Shown: positions 1 through 8,759, counted from the stretch's first letter. The stretch: DNA of 64,000 nt from Bacterioplanoides pacificum (GCF_042648445.1 NZ_JBHRYB010000003.1:124001-188000), one strand, 5' to 3'. The notes: generated by a model from the sequence alone, not told the origin. Translations and numbers: made by a program.

Positions 1-185
1 TGATAACAACGCTGCCAGCGCAAACCGCTGTCGCGATCCAGCACAGTGCCATCGGCAAAAAACTGATAACGCCGGCTGACCTCTGCTTCAGCTTCCGCTG
101 TGCACAGCAGCGTTAATAGATTCTGATCTGCCCGGGCGTAAAGCGGCCACAGCAATAAAAAAAACAATAATAAAAATTTATTCAT
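1..185 (-). CDS. DUF1566 (Lcl C-terminal) secreted protein, 5' part only
   Basis: An ATG at 185 opens a frame that runs off the left edge of the window, giving about 61 residues. It starts with a clear signal peptide (MNKFLLLFFLLLWPLYARA, then D-Q), followed by a segment ending in GLRWQRC, which matches the start of a DUF1566 repeat (compare GLTWQRC in the protein at 4065-5855). The start overlaps the stop of the upstream lipoprotein gene by 8 bases, so the two are translationally coupled members of the receptor operon. No lipobox is visible, so the product is probably periplasmic or secreted. The match is to the second DUF1566 unit of the large upstream paralogue. Function unknown. Confidence 0.75.
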   Translation of the reverse strand, partial: MNKFLLLFFLLLWPLYARADQNLLTLLCTAEAEAEVSRRYQFFADGTVLDRDSGLRWQRCY

Positions 186-1545
186 TGATAGTCCTGACCA
201 GCATCAGTTGATAACCAGCAGCCGACACCGGGCTGCGATCGCTGGGAGGCTGATCGCCATACAGCGCAGCCGTTAAAACCCGTCCACGTTGCTGTGGATG
301 ATGACGGATATTGAGCGCTGCCACCGCCTGACTGACAACCGCAACAGCGTGTTCTTCAGGCACCTGTTGTGGCCAGTCAAACACCACAGAATGACTGATA
401 AAGGTGCCGTTAAACGGGAAAAACTGTGGTGGCGGTGCGTCCAGATAAGCGACCGATTGTAAACTGGTTAACTGCTCAATCTGCGGCACCTGCCAGTCGT
501 TAAAACCACATAACCCGCGCTGATTAACATCCAGGGCATATTGTTCACTGGTGCAGACAAAATGATGATTGGCACAATTCTGCGAGCCGATATAAACGGT
601 ATAAATTTCATCAGAGTCACCCGGTTGCCAGTCATGTTCGCTGGTCGGAGTATCCGGAATACCGGATAAAATAAAATCGTTACCCGATAATATCAGCGGG
701 TGATAACTTTCATCCCAATCAAAATAACGGGAATTCAGCACAGTAAATTCTGAATGAATGCTGTGATACTGATCAAACGGAATATCCTGCTTGGCTTCCC
801 AGATCAGGCCACTGTGATTATCGCGCACACAGGCCCAGTGATCGACATCCGCTGCCAATACCTTGCCATCATTATCCAGCTTCTGAAAACGGCTGCTATC
901 CGCGGCATTATCGGACGCAGTATGACAATCCAATAAATGTGAGTAAGGCCCTTCACACTCAGCGCTGTATTCACCCTGTTGATTAATCGAGCCCTGGCTG
1001 CCGCTGTGGGTCAGCGGCCGGCGCCGATCATCATCGTCAGCGATAATTCCGTCGGCTGCGCCGTTAATAATCATCACGATATCCGGCTCCGTATGTGTCA
1101 GCCGTAAGGTCAGATTTTTACTGATATCCGGGCGCTCGTCGGCAATCAGATCAACCGCTATCCAGCCCTGATTGCGGCCCTGCTCAATCAACAGCTCAGG
1201 CCGTTGTGGCATAACAAAATCCCGCCCGGCCAGTGCCAGGCCGTTTTCCAGCTGATAATAAATGGTTAAATCCTGCGTTGCCGGACGATTCAGTGTGACG
1301 GCAAATAATAACTGTTGTGGCCGCTCAGGGTCGCCTTCTGCCGCCCGGGCTGCTGCCAGTGTTATTGCCAGTGGCTGCTCATGATCCGGCGGCGAACTGC
1401 CTGGCTGACTGAGCCGGTCATTAAGCTGTTGCTCTTCTTCAGTCAGGTCAACCTCGGCAAAACAACCGGTTAATAACGCGGCGGCGGCAAACAAGAAGCA
1501 ATAGCCGGATAATTTTTTCAGGATTAATTGCACAAAAATAAACAT
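178..1545 (-). CDS. Calx-beta / DUF1566 lipoprotein downstream of TonB receptor
   Basis: A 455-residue predicted lipoprotein with lipobox LLTGC (Cys28). Residues about 60-165 resemble a Calx-beta domain (a repeat fold often found in surface and adhesion proteins), with the usual GRDF and closing DDD-type turns. The rest is one DUF1566 unit, recognisable from CVRDNHSGLIWEAK and GLCGFNDWQVPQ. Those two blocks align closely with CVRDNVTGLVWEVK and ALCGFNDWRVPR in the larger lipoprotein at 4065-5855, so the two are paralogues flanking the receptor gene. The start lies one base after the receptor stop. DUF1566 corresponds to the C-terminal domain of Legionella Lcl adhesin; a role in surface ligand capture for the receptor is inference only. 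Confidence 0.8.
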   Translation of the reverse strand: MFIFVQLILKKLSGYCFLFAAAALLTGCFAEVDLTEEEQQLNDRLSQPGSSPPDHEQPLAITLAAARAAEGDPERPQQLLFAVTLNRPATQDLTIYYQLENGLALAGRDFVMPQRPELLIEQGRNQGWIAVDLIADERPDISKNLTLRLTHTEPDIVMIINGAADGIIADDDDRRRPLTHSGSQGSINQQGEYSAECEGPYSHLLDCHTASDNAADSSRFQKLDNDGKVLAADVDHWACVRDNHSGLIWEAKQDIPFDQYHSIHSEFTVLNSRYFDWDESYHPLILSGNDFILSGIPDTPTSEHDWQPGDSDEIYTVYIGSQNCANHHFVCTSEQYALDVNQRGLCGFNDWQVPQIEQLTSLQSVAYLDAPPPQFFPFNGTFISHSVVFDWPQQVPEEHAVAVVSQAVAALNIRHHPQQRGRVLTAALYGDQPPSDRSPVSAAGYQLMLVRTINE

Positions 1546-1546
1546 G

Positions 1547-4072
1547 TCAGAAATTTGCCGTCACTGTGAATAACAAAGTCCGGCCCGGACCAATATGAGA
1601 GGAGCTGAGAGTCAGCGGTGTGGCGTATAACCGGTCGCCGGCATTTTCCAGGCTGAGACGAAACAGAAAATCGTTGTTAATACGATAACTGCTGTACAGA
1701 TCAACAACCTGAGAAGCGTTAAATTGCAGTTCGCTCTGTGGTCCGCCGGCCAGTTTATTAGCCGAAAAATAACGTAGCCGCACACCGGCAACCCAGCGCT
1801 GCTGCAACCAACGCATGCCCACATCCAGCGTGGTTTTATGGGCCGGTGGCTGAACCAGAATAACGCTGTCTTCGGTATTCAGCTGGGTGAGCAGAAATTC
1901 ACGGAAATGATCACTGCCGCCGTTCGGTAACGGATCGTATTGTGGCTGATAATCCAGCTCGGTATAGGTGTAATTCAGTTTGCTGTAAAAACGCCCGGTA
2001 TCGTATTCACTGTTCAGCTCGACTCCCTGAAACGTCAGTGGTTGCTGAAGGTTTACAAACCCGGTCGAGCCACGATAACTGATGGTTTCGCCGGGAATCG
2101 AAAAACCACCAAACGCCGGGAAATACACCCCGGCATTGATCATATAATTTTTTACCCGGTTGTTATAAAACGCCAGTTTGCTTTTAAATACATCACCACT
2201 GAGCCAGATATTTTCCTGTAACAGATTAAAACCAACTTCAGTATTGCTGTTTAATTCCGCTTTTAATTCCGGATTCGGCGATACCGGTGGTCCGGAGTTC
2301 CCCACATGCTGGCCGTACATCAGCGTTTCGGTAATGGCAGGCGGCCGCCAGCCGCGTGCATATCCGGCAAATAACTGCCCGCCGGGAAACAACTCGTAAC
2401 CCAGCGACAGAGTTGGTAATAATTTCCCCTGATCACGGTCGATGATATACGCCCGCCACAGCCGCTGACTGTTATCGTCAGGATCAATACCTAAATCAAA
2501 ATGTGTTTTGCCCTGCAGCCGATAGTGGTCGTAACGCACACCGGCACGCAGCTGCAAACCCTGCTGAGATTCCAGCTGCCATTCGCTGAACAGACTGGCA
2601 ATAGCACGTTCGCCCTGCGGTGTAGGCCCGGAAAAACTGCTGCTGTAATCCGCAGCATCGGTAAAATTCAGCTGTTGCGCCTGAGGGTCACTGCGATCAA
2701 TAAAATATTCAGCGCCGTAAAACCAGCTCATTAAATAGTGCCCGAAGGAAAAATCGTTATTTGTTTCCAGCATCCCACCATAGGTTTCGATCTGATAACT
2801 CAGATCAAAACGGGCATCAACACTGCCGGGATATGTCACCTGATCGCTGCGCGTCAGGGTACGGCTTAAGCTGCTGTTCAGTTGTGGCGAGGCGTATTCA
2901 GCAATCAGGTTCTGACTGTGAACCGTGCTGCTGTTTTGTTGCTGACGCGCCGTCGGCGAAGCGGAATAGGCATTAAATTCACTGACGTTCAGCGCCAGAT
3001 AACGGGCGGCATCCAGATGAAAACGGCTTTTTAATAAGCGCGCATCCTGATCCTGCTGAGTATATTGGGTGGCAACATCACGTACCGCCTGATCACTGTC
3101 GGCGTCACCGGTAAAACTGCCGTTATGACCACCGTCATAATCATCCAGATTTTTTTCGCTGTAAGCCGCCAACATATCAAACTGACCGCGACGATAAGCC
3201 AGCGCCGCGCTGCCGGATAAACGATAACCGTTAGCCGCAGGCGGCACGCCCCGGGTTAAACTCAGCCGCGCCCCCAGTGTTTCATCCACGTCTAACAGAT
3301 CGTCGGCATTAATGGTGGAAAAATTCACCACACCGCCCACCACACCCGCGCCACTGGCACGCGAACTCGGGCCTTTTTTAATATCCACCTGACGAATCAG
3401 CGCCGCATCAACGTAGGCCTGACCGTTCGCGCCATGACCACTTTGCTGATAATTCTGACGTGCGCCATCCAGCGTCATATTGACCCGGCCAAAATCCTGC
3501 ATGCCACGGATATTGACCGACAGCCCCGGATTGCTGCGGTCTTCAGCCACAAACACACCGCTGACTTCAGAAAATAAATCAGCGGTATGCAACGGTGGCA
3601 TTTTCTCCAGCTGCTGTTTGCTGATCACGGCATCACTGTTCGGGCTGTTATAAACCCAGTCACCGGGCGCGTAACCGCGCACCACCACCTTTGACAGCTG
3701 CAGCTGCAGCTGCTGGGCTTGGGTGTCGGTGTCGGTGTCGGTGTCGGTGTTGCGCGTCAGCACTATGGTCCGCGGCCGGGAGTGGTCACGGATGTCATAA
3801 CTGACCGGTGCCGCCGCCAATAACCGCCGCAGCCCTTCGGCCAGCCGGTAATCGCCCTGTATCGCGCGACTGTACAGCCCCGCGAATGCTTCGCTGTCGA
3901 ACACCAGACTGCTGTTGCTTTGCACGGCAAACTCAAGCAAGGCATCGGCCAGGGGCTGGCGTTCGATAGCAAACGAAAAGAACTCCTGCTGCTGCGATAC
4001 GCTTGGTGCCTGCGCGGCAACGGCCGTTAACGGCCACCACAGCAGCAGGCTCAGCCACAGAGCTTTAGTCAT
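1547..4072 (-). CDS. TonB-dependent receptor with STN signalling domain (haem/haemoglobin type)
   Basis: Outer-membrane active-transport receptor of about 841 residues. A signal peptide ends at AVAA near residue 20. Residues about 32-105 form an STN domain (secretin/TonB short N-terminal), the part that touches a FecR-type regulator. The plug (about 145-260) contains VNIRGMQDFGRVNMTLDGAR and GVVGGVVNF, most like HasR/haemoglobin-type receptors, and a beta-barrel ends in the aromatic TVTANF. A GTG six bases upstream is also possible; the ATG was chosen. The start overlaps the upstream lipoprotein stop by 8 bases. A run of Thr-Asp pairs (residues 109-117) sits in the linker between STN and plug. 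The substrate (haem, haemoprotein or siderophore) cannot be fixed from sequence alone. The FecI/FecR genes upstream and a Fur box support iron-responsive surface signalling. Confidence 0.9.
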   Translation of the reverse strand: MTKALWLSLLLWWPLTAVAAQAPSVSQQQEFFSFAIERQPLADALLEFAVQSNSSLVFDSEAFAGLYSRAIQGDYRLAEGLRRLLAAAPVSYDIRDHSRPRTIVLTRNTDTDTDTDTQAQQLQLQLSKVVVRGYAPGDWVYNSPNSDAVISKQQLEKMPPLHTADLFSEVSGVFVAEDRSNPGLSVNIRGMQDFGRVNMTLDGARQNYQQSGHGANGQAYVDAALIRQVDIKKGPSSRASGAGVVGGVVNFSTINADDLLDVDETLGARLSLTRGVPPAANGYRLSGSAALAYRRGQFDMLAAYSEKNLDDYDGGHNGSFTGDADSDQAVRDVATQYTQQDQDARLLKSRFHLDAARYLALNVSEFNAYSASPTARQQQNSSTVHSQNLIAEYASPQLNSSLSRTLTRSDQVTYPGSVDARFDLSYQIETYGGMLETNNDFSFGHYLMSWFYGAEYFIDRSDPQAQQLNFTDAADYSSSFSGPTPQGERAIASLFSEWQLESQQGLQLRAGVRYDHYRLQGKTHFDLGIDPDDNSQRLWRAYIIDRDQGKLLPTLSLGYELFPGGQLFAGYARGWRPPAITETLMYGQHVGNSGPPVSPNPELKAELNSNTEVGFNLLQENIWLSGDVFKSKLAFYNNRVKNYMINAGVYFPAFGGFSIPGETISYRGSTGFVNLQQPLTFQGVELNSEYDTGRFYSKLNYTYTELDYQPQYDPLPNGGSDHFREFLLTQLNTEDSVILVQPPAHKTTLDVGMRWLQQRWVAGVRLRYFSANKLAGGPQSELQFNASQVVDLYSSYRINNDFLFRLSLENAGDRLYATPLTLSSSHIGPGRTLLFTVTANF
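3722..3751. repeat. Hexanucleotide tandem repeat inside receptor gene
   Basis: Four exact copies of ggtgtc plus a degenerate fifth lie in the receptor gene and encode alternating Thr-Asp in the linker between the STN and plug domains. Because the unit is six bases, gain or loss changes linker length without shifting frame. Confidence 0.85.
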
Positions 4073-5855
4073 GATCACGCACTAAGCGCACCAGGCCCTG
4101 AACCGCTGCCGGCGCACCGGCACCAGCCGGGCCGGTTTTTGCCTTACGGCTTGCCAGACCGCGCTGGAACTGAGTTTCGGTGAAGTACCATTCCGTCAGA
4201 TTAGCGTTGCCATCCAGCGCCGGGGTAGAGCTCCAGGTATGTGTTGCATAAGCAACATAAGGCGGGAACACCAGGGCATTCTGAGCCGGCGTGCAGGCGT
4301 GTTCGGTAATGCTCTGCAACTCGCGGATATTCGGCAGGCGCCAGCCATCACCTTTGTTTTCTGCGACCGTCAGCGCTTCATCCCAGCTGGCAGAGCCATC
4401 AACAATCATCTGACCAAAGTTAACCGTGCCATCACACAGGTCATCACTGTAATCTGTGGTGGTTCCGGCATCGTTAAATACCGAACCTTCCGGACAACGC
4501 TGCCAGGTCAGTCCGGTGGCTTTATGACGCACCAGCGCCGGGTTGCCGTCGATATTAAATTCAAAATCCGCAGCCGGCGTAGTGGCGCCCAGATTAGGCT
4601 CGCAGCTGATCGCCGGCGTGGTTGCACTCTGGCTGACGTTGCGGGTTAATTCAGCGCCACTTGCCAGCGTTGCTTTGCCACCACGCACCAGTCGTGTGCC
4701 AATTTGTGGCGCATTGTCAGCCGCTGGATCGTAATCTTTTGCCTGCAAAGCAAACAGCCCGGTTTGCGCATTCAGATACAAGGTGGCAGCTGTGCTGGCA
4801 CCACCACGGCTGGGTGTGTCCGTCCAGGCCGAAATATTATGGGGGAAATAATCACCATTCACCGCCGGTACCCCACTGGCATAATTCAGCAGCGACTCCA
4901 GCTCATTCACGCGCGGCACACGCCAGTCGTTAAAGCCACATAAGGCTTGCTGATTAACGTCGGCGGCAAACTGCTCGGTGGTACAGATTTTGTCGGCGTT
5001 ACCACAGTTATCAGAACCCTGATCAGCGCCGTTGTCTGCTATGCCGGCGGCAATATCATTCGGGGTTTCGGTTTCGGCAAAACGCTGCTGATAAGACAGG
5101 TAAGTATGCTCTTTGGCACGCAACCCGGTACCACTTTTTACTTCCCACACCAGGCCGGTAACGTTATCGCGTACGCAATGCCAGCTGCCTGCATCGGCCG
5201 CCAGGTCTTTGCCTTCAGCATCCAGTTTGGTGAAGTTAAATCCTGCCGCGCCGTTGGCGTTATCGTTAAATGCCTGCTGACTGTCCAGACCATGGCGGCA
5301 ATCCTGCTGCGCCACCACGTTATCACTGGTGTCGCTACAGTGATCGTCTTTAGTGTCGGTTTTATTGGCCGCAAAGGTCACACCACTATCGTTCAGCCCC
5401 TGATCATCATTGATGATGGTGGCGGTCGCACGACTGCGCAGTAAGCTGGCATCGCCGCGCAGGTTGGATAACACCAGGCTGAACTGCTCATCCAACTCAT
5501 AACGGTAGTCAGCTACCAGGCCAACCCGCAGCTGTTGCTGCTGCTCACCGGCGGCAAACAGCAGCTGATTATTGGCCAGTGGCTGGTAGTCTTCACCGGC
5601 CACCGCGGTGCCTGCATTCAGTGCCAGATCTATACGGATATCACTGCTGGCGGGTTTATCCAGCGTCAGGGTAAATATGGCTTCGCTGTTGCCGCCACTG
5701 CCTTCCGGCACCTCAATATCGGCGATGGACAATTGTGGTGCACGGCTGTTGTTGCTGTCATCGTCACTGCCACAACCACTGAGTGTGGCGGCCAGCACCA
5801 GAGCCAGTGCAGTTTGTTGAAATAACGGCGGATGTCCCGCGGTTGCTGAAGTCAT
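4065..5855 (-). CDS. Large Calx-beta / double DUF1566 lipoprotein upstream of TonB receptor
   Basis: A 596-residue predicted lipoprotein (lipobox TLSGC). After it come a Calx-beta-like domain (about 40-150, ending IINDDQG) and two DUF1566 units. The first (about 190-395) contains CVRDNVTGLVWEVK and ALCGFNDWRVPR; the second (about 425-595) contains GLTWQRCPEG, GDGWRLPNIREL and a final GLVRLVRD. Many paired cysteines suggest an exported disulfide-bonded protein. A strong Shine-Dalgarno (AGGAGG) precedes the ATG. The gene lies between fecR and the receptor and is paralogous to the lipoprotein on the receptor's other side. Position and iron-type control suggest an accessory surface protein for ligand capture; this is inferred, and no characterised homologue is recognised. 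Confidence 0.82.
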   Translation of the reverse strand: MTSATAGHPPLFQQTALALVLAATLSGCGSDDDSNNSRAPQLSIADIEVPEGSGGNSEAIFTLTLDKPASSDIRIDLALNAGTAVAGEDYQPLANNQLLFAAGEQQQQLRVGLVADYRYELDEQFSLVLSNLRGDASLLRSRATATIINDDQGLNDSGVTFAANKTDTKDDHCSDTSDNVVAQQDCRHGLDSQQAFNDNANGAAGFNFTKLDAEGKDLAADAGSWHCVRDNVTGLVWEVKSGTGLRAKEHTYLSYQQRFAETETPNDIAAGIADNGADQGSDNCGNADKICTTEQFAADVNQQALCGFNDWRVPRVNELESLLNYASGVPAVNGDYFPHNISAWTDTPSRGGASTAATLYLNAQTGLFALQAKDYDPAADNAPQIGTRLVRGGKATLASGAELTRNVSQSATTPAISCEPNLGATTPAADFEFNIDGNPALVRHKATGLTWQRCPEGSVFNDAGTTTDYSDDLCDGTVNFGQMIVDGSASWDEALTVAENKGDGWRLPNIRELQSITEHACTPAQNALVFPPYVAYATHTWSSTPALDGNANLTEWYFTETQFQRGLASRKAKTGPAGAGAPAAVQGLVRLVRDHD

Positions 5856-5910
5856 ATCCCCTCCTGATGATCAGATGTGCGCTGTTATCGCAGCGCATTC
5901 GGGAGATATA

Positions 5911-5929
5911 ACGAATGAGAATTATAAAC
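5911..5929. promoter_or_regulatory. Possible weak Fur box upstream of lipoprotein-receptor genes
   Basis: The 103-base gap between fecR and the lipoprotein gene holds acgaatgagaattataaac, matching 12 of 19 positions of the classical Fur consensus, with the core AATGAGAAT best conserved. The gap is AT-rich and is where a FecI-type promoter would be expected. Much weaker than the box at 7643. Confidence 0.35.
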
Positions 5930-5958
5930 GAGTAAAAATTATTCTTATTAGAGCAAAA

Positions 5959-6969
5959 CTAAAACAGGAAATGTGTTCCCGCTACGCTCAGTTGCTTCAG
6001 GTTCAGCTCGCGCGCCAGAATGGCGGCCGCGGGTGCAGCTTCCGTCGTATCCGTATCGCTTTCGGCAGCCGTCGCTGATGACAGCTGAAACACGGCGGAT
6101 AAATGTTTGTCCGCCGCAATATCCGCCAGCAGCACAATCGTATCCGGCAAATAACGGTTCAGCCGCTCAATCACCGCCGCCACAGGCTGACGGCGGAACA
6201 CCAGCTGATCCTGCTGCCAGCTCAGTGCTTCCGTCAGTGCTGCGGCCGGGCGCGGATACCAGTGCTGATCTTTTAACATGCCAAATTCATTTTCACGCAC
6301 AATTCTGCCCGCCTGCGGCGTATCCGCAGCGCTCAGTCTGACACTGTGCTGCACGACCCCAAGCGCCAGACTGTCGTTGTCATCAGCGACATAAAACACC
6401 GTACCCAGCGCGGTAATCTGCTGGCCGGCGGCACTGACCACAAACGGCCGCGTTTCGCCGTCACGGACCGGCGCCGGATAAAATACGGCTTCGCCGCGTA
6501 ATAACGTCAGCTGACGCCGCTGCCGGTCAAACTGCTGCGTCAGTGCGGTATCGGCGCCCAGCTCAACACGACTGCCATCGCTGAGCCGGATCAGGCGCCG
6601 TTCGCCGGTTTGGGTGTAATAATCAGCCTGCCAGCGCTGCATCCAGGGGGAGTTCCAGCTCCAGACTCCAAGCCAGCAGAATACCAGCAGCAACAACGCC
6701 TGCGACCAGCGACGTGGCCGGGTATTCAATTGTGCCGTCAGTGCAGAGTGCGGCTGACGGCGGGGAATATCGTCATTCAGCAACGGTTCGTCAGCCAGCA
6801 GGGCACTCAGCTGCCAGGCCTGTTCAGCCCGTTCAAAGGCCTGCTGATGAGCAGGCTCCGCCACCAGCCAGGCCTCCAGCAAACGCTGCTGATCGGCGCT
6901 CAGCCCCTGTTGCTGGCGCACCCACCAGTCGTTTGCTGTGTGCTGTTGCTGTGCAGTTATGTGACTCAT
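5959..6969 (-). CDS. FecR-family anti-sigma / sigma regulator
   Basis: Inner-membrane regulator that carries the signal from the receptor STN domain to the ECF sigma factor. The 336 residues show the family layout: a cytoplasmic N-terminal segment (about 10-60, DUF4880-like, with WWVRQQQGLSADQQ), one membrane helix near residues 90-106, then the periplasmic FecR domain with the typical RLSDGSRVELGADT and a later RPFVVSAAGQQITALGTVF. The C-terminal part (about 260-336) resembles an STN-like fold. It follows fecI after 116 bases that carry a small duplication. Together with the STN receptor downstream this is a standard FecI-FecR-receptor cascade. Confidence 0.92.
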   Translation of the reverse strand: MSHITAQQQHTANDWWVRQQQGLSADQQRLLEAWLVAEPAHQQAFERAEQAWQLSALLADEPLLNDDIPRRQPHSALTAQLNTRPRRWSQALLLLVFCWLGVWSWNSPWMQRWQADYYTQTGERRLIRLSDGSRVELGADTALTQQFDRQRRQLTLLRGEAVFYPAPVRDGETRPFVVSAAGQQITALGTVFYVADDNDSLALGVVQHSVRLSAADTPQAGRIVRENEFGMLKDQHWYPRPAAALTEALSWQQDQLVFRRQPVAAVIERLNRYLPDTIVLLADIAADKHLSAVFQLSSATAAESDTDTTEAAPAAAILARELNLKQLSVAGTHFLF

Positions 6970-7070
6970 CCGCCTGGCTCAGGTGTGGTTATTCTGGTTG
7001 TTCATTCCGGCTGTCATTTTAATCTGACGAGCCAGTGATACCAATCGGGTAAAAATGGCGGACATTAATC

Positions 7071-7112
7071 GCTTCGCTCTGACGCCTAATTGCTTCGCTC
7101 TAACGCCTGAGT
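7071..7112. repeat. 21-bp imperfect tandem duplication across fecI stop
   Basis: Two adjacent 21-base copies (7071-7091 and 7092-7112) beginning gcttcgctct differ at 3 positions. One copy encodes the last residues and stop of the FecI-like protein; the other repeats that C-terminus and a second stop just downstream. Confidence 0.8.
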
Positions 7113-7607
7113 GAGGTAATCCAGCGCACGGGTCAGGTGTTTCTGCACCGAACTGACGGAGATATCCAGATGATCGGCCGCCTCGGCATAACTTTTTCCC
7201 TGTATGCGGCACAACTGAAAAACCTGGCGGGTACGGAGTGGCATCTGCGCCAGCAGCTGGCGCATGTGTTCGAGCTGCTGTTGTTGCTCTACCTGATTGT
7301 CAGTCTGGCTGGCTGTTTCCGCCATCTCGCTCAGCTCGTCATTGGCATAAGGTTCGGTTTGCCGCGCCTGCTGGCTGCGGTAATGATCCAACAGCAGATT
7401 ATTGGCGACGCGGTTAAGATAAGCCGTACTGTTCTGAATGGCCGCGCTGCCGCTGTGATCATCTGACTGACGTTCCAGCAAACGGACAAATGCATCCTGC
7501 AGCAGGTCTTCCGCCAGCGCCGGATCCCGGCTTTTGGCCTTCAGCCGCTGCAGCAGATTATTTGCCTGCTGCTGAAAAAGTTGTCTGAGATCCAGCTCTG
7601 CCACCAC
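7086..7607 (-). CDS. FecI-like ECF RNA polymerase sigma factor
   Basis: A 173-residue extracytoplasmic-function sigma factor. Region 2 is visible near residues 20-85 (LAEDLLQDAFVRLLER, then AYLNRVANNLLLDHYR) and region 4 near 120-170 (PLRTRQVFQLCRIQGKSYAE with the helix-turn-helix DISVSSVQKHLTRAL). These fit the FecI subgroup. The frame starts at one of two adjacent GTG codons preceded by AGG. It is the first gene of the receptor operon, downstream of a good Fur box, so iron limitation probably raises its level, while receptor occupancy controls its activity through FecR. Confidence 0.93.
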   Translation of the reverse strand: MVAELDLRQLFQQQANNLLQRLKAKSRDPALAEDLLQDAFVRLLERQSDDHSGSAAIQNSTAYLNRVANNLLLDHYRSQQARQTEPYANDELSEMAETASQTDNQVEQQQQLEHMRQLLAQMPLRTRQVFQLCRIQGKSYAEAADHLDISVSSVQKHLTRALDYLTQALERSN

Positions 7608-7642
7608 TGCTTACCTGCCGATAAAACCACGGGCAAACTAAC

Positions 7643-7661
7643 ACTTATGAGAATCATTATC
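7643..7661 (-). promoter_or_regulatory. Fur box upstream of fecI-like gene
   Basis: acttatgagaatcattatc matches 15 of 19 positions of the Fur consensus, with an uninterrupted AATCATTATC half. It lies 36 bases upstream of the fecI-like start, in the right place to block transcription when iron is plentiful. It is the only strong regulatory match in the gap between fecI and htpX. Confidence 0.75.
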
Positions 7662-7805
7662 AATTGATAAGATATTTAATGAGGCTCAGGGATGACGCTT
7701 CCTGACAGATTGACCACCATAAAGCGCTTGAAGCCGGGCGGAAAAACGCCATATTAACCCCCAGATTCCGTGAACAATAAACAACTTGATAAGAGGACTT
7801 CGCAG

Positions 7806-8702
7806 ATGATGCGTATCTTGTTATTTCTGGGTACTAACCTGGCGATAATGCTGGTGCTGGGTGTGGTACTGAGTATCACCGGCGTAGGCAACTACATGCA
7901 GCAGGGCGGTGGTATTAACCTGATGTCATTGCTGATCTTCTGTGGCGTGTTCGGCATGGGTGGCTCACTGATCTCTCTGATGATGTCGAAATGGATGGCG
8001 AAAAAATCCATGGGCGTACAAATCATTGATCAGCCCCACAATGCCAGTGAACAGTGGATCGTCGCCACGGTAAAAGAACTGGCCGATAAAGCCGGTATCG
8101 GCATGCCGGAAGTGGGAATTTTCCAGTCGGATGCACCGAACGCCTTTGCTACCGGCGCCAACAAAAATGACGCGCTGGTTGCCGTCTCCACCGGCCTGTT
8201 ACAGCGCATGGACAAAGAACAGGTGAAAGCCGTACTGGGCCACGAAATCGGCCACGTTGCCAACGGCGACATGGTGACACTGGCGCTGATGCAGGGTGTG
8301 TTAAATACCTTTGTGATGTTCTTCGCCCGTATCATTGTCTCCGTAATTGATTCTTTCACCCGCGATGAAAACGGCGAAGGTGGACTGGGCTTTATCGCCC
8401 GTATTGCGATCACTATGGTAATGGATATGTTGCTGGGTATTCTGGCGTCGATGATGGTGGCCTGGTTCAGCCGTCGTCGCGAATACCGTGCCGATCAGGC
8501 CGGTGCTGAACTGGTCAGCCCGGCGGCCATGGCCAGCGCACTGATGGCACTGAAACAGACCTACGACCAGCCCAGTGACCTGAGTGGTGAACTGGTGGCC
8601 TTTGGTATTCGTGGTGAAGGCGGCGGCCTGGCTGCACTGATGGCCAGCCACCCGCCACTGGATGACCGTATCAACGCCCTGAAGCAGCGTTACGGCAGAT
8701 AA
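7806..8702 (+). CDS. htpX: HtpX membrane zinc metalloprotease
   Basis: Inner-membrane M48 protease that removes damaged or misfolded membrane proteins. The 298 residues start MMRILLFLGTNLAIM, as in E. coli HtpX. A GTG at 7770 would add 12 residues, but the AAGAGG at 7791-7796 favours the ATG at 7806. Four hydrophobic segments are visible (about 5-25, 38-60, 160-180, 195-215). The zinc site is HEIGH (146-150), and the downstream EYRAD supplies the third ligand. A terminator follows the gene, so it is probably monocistronic. Confidence 0.96.
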   Translation: MMRILLFLGTNLAIMLVLGVVLSITGVGNYMQQGGGINLMSLLIFCGVFGMGGSLISLMMSKWMAKKSMGVQIIDQPHNASEQWIVATVKELADKAGIGMPEVGIFQSDAPNAFATGANKNDALVAVSTGLLQRMDKEQVKAVLGHEIGHVANGDMVTLALMQGVLNTFVMFFARIIVSVIDSFTRDENGEGGLGFIARIAITMVMDMLLGILASMMVAWFSRRREYRADQAGAELVSPAAMASALMALKQTYDQPSDLSGELVAFGIRGEGGGLAALMASHPPLDDRINALKQRYGR

Positions 8703-8725
8703 TCGCGCAGCCGCCGGTTAACCAG

Positions 8726-8751
8726 CGCCGCCCAATTGGGCGGCGTTTTTT
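8726..8751 (+). terminator. Rho-independent terminator after htpX
   Basis: The arms cgccgccc and gggcggcg around aatt form a GC-rich hairpin followed by six T residues. Confidence 0.9.
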
Positions 8752-8759
8752 ATGTTCGC

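Noticed and set aside
5138..5444. Plus- and minus-strand ORFs inside the large lipoprotein gene
   Set aside because: Shadows of the real minus-strand gene, which has signal peptide, domains and ribosome site.
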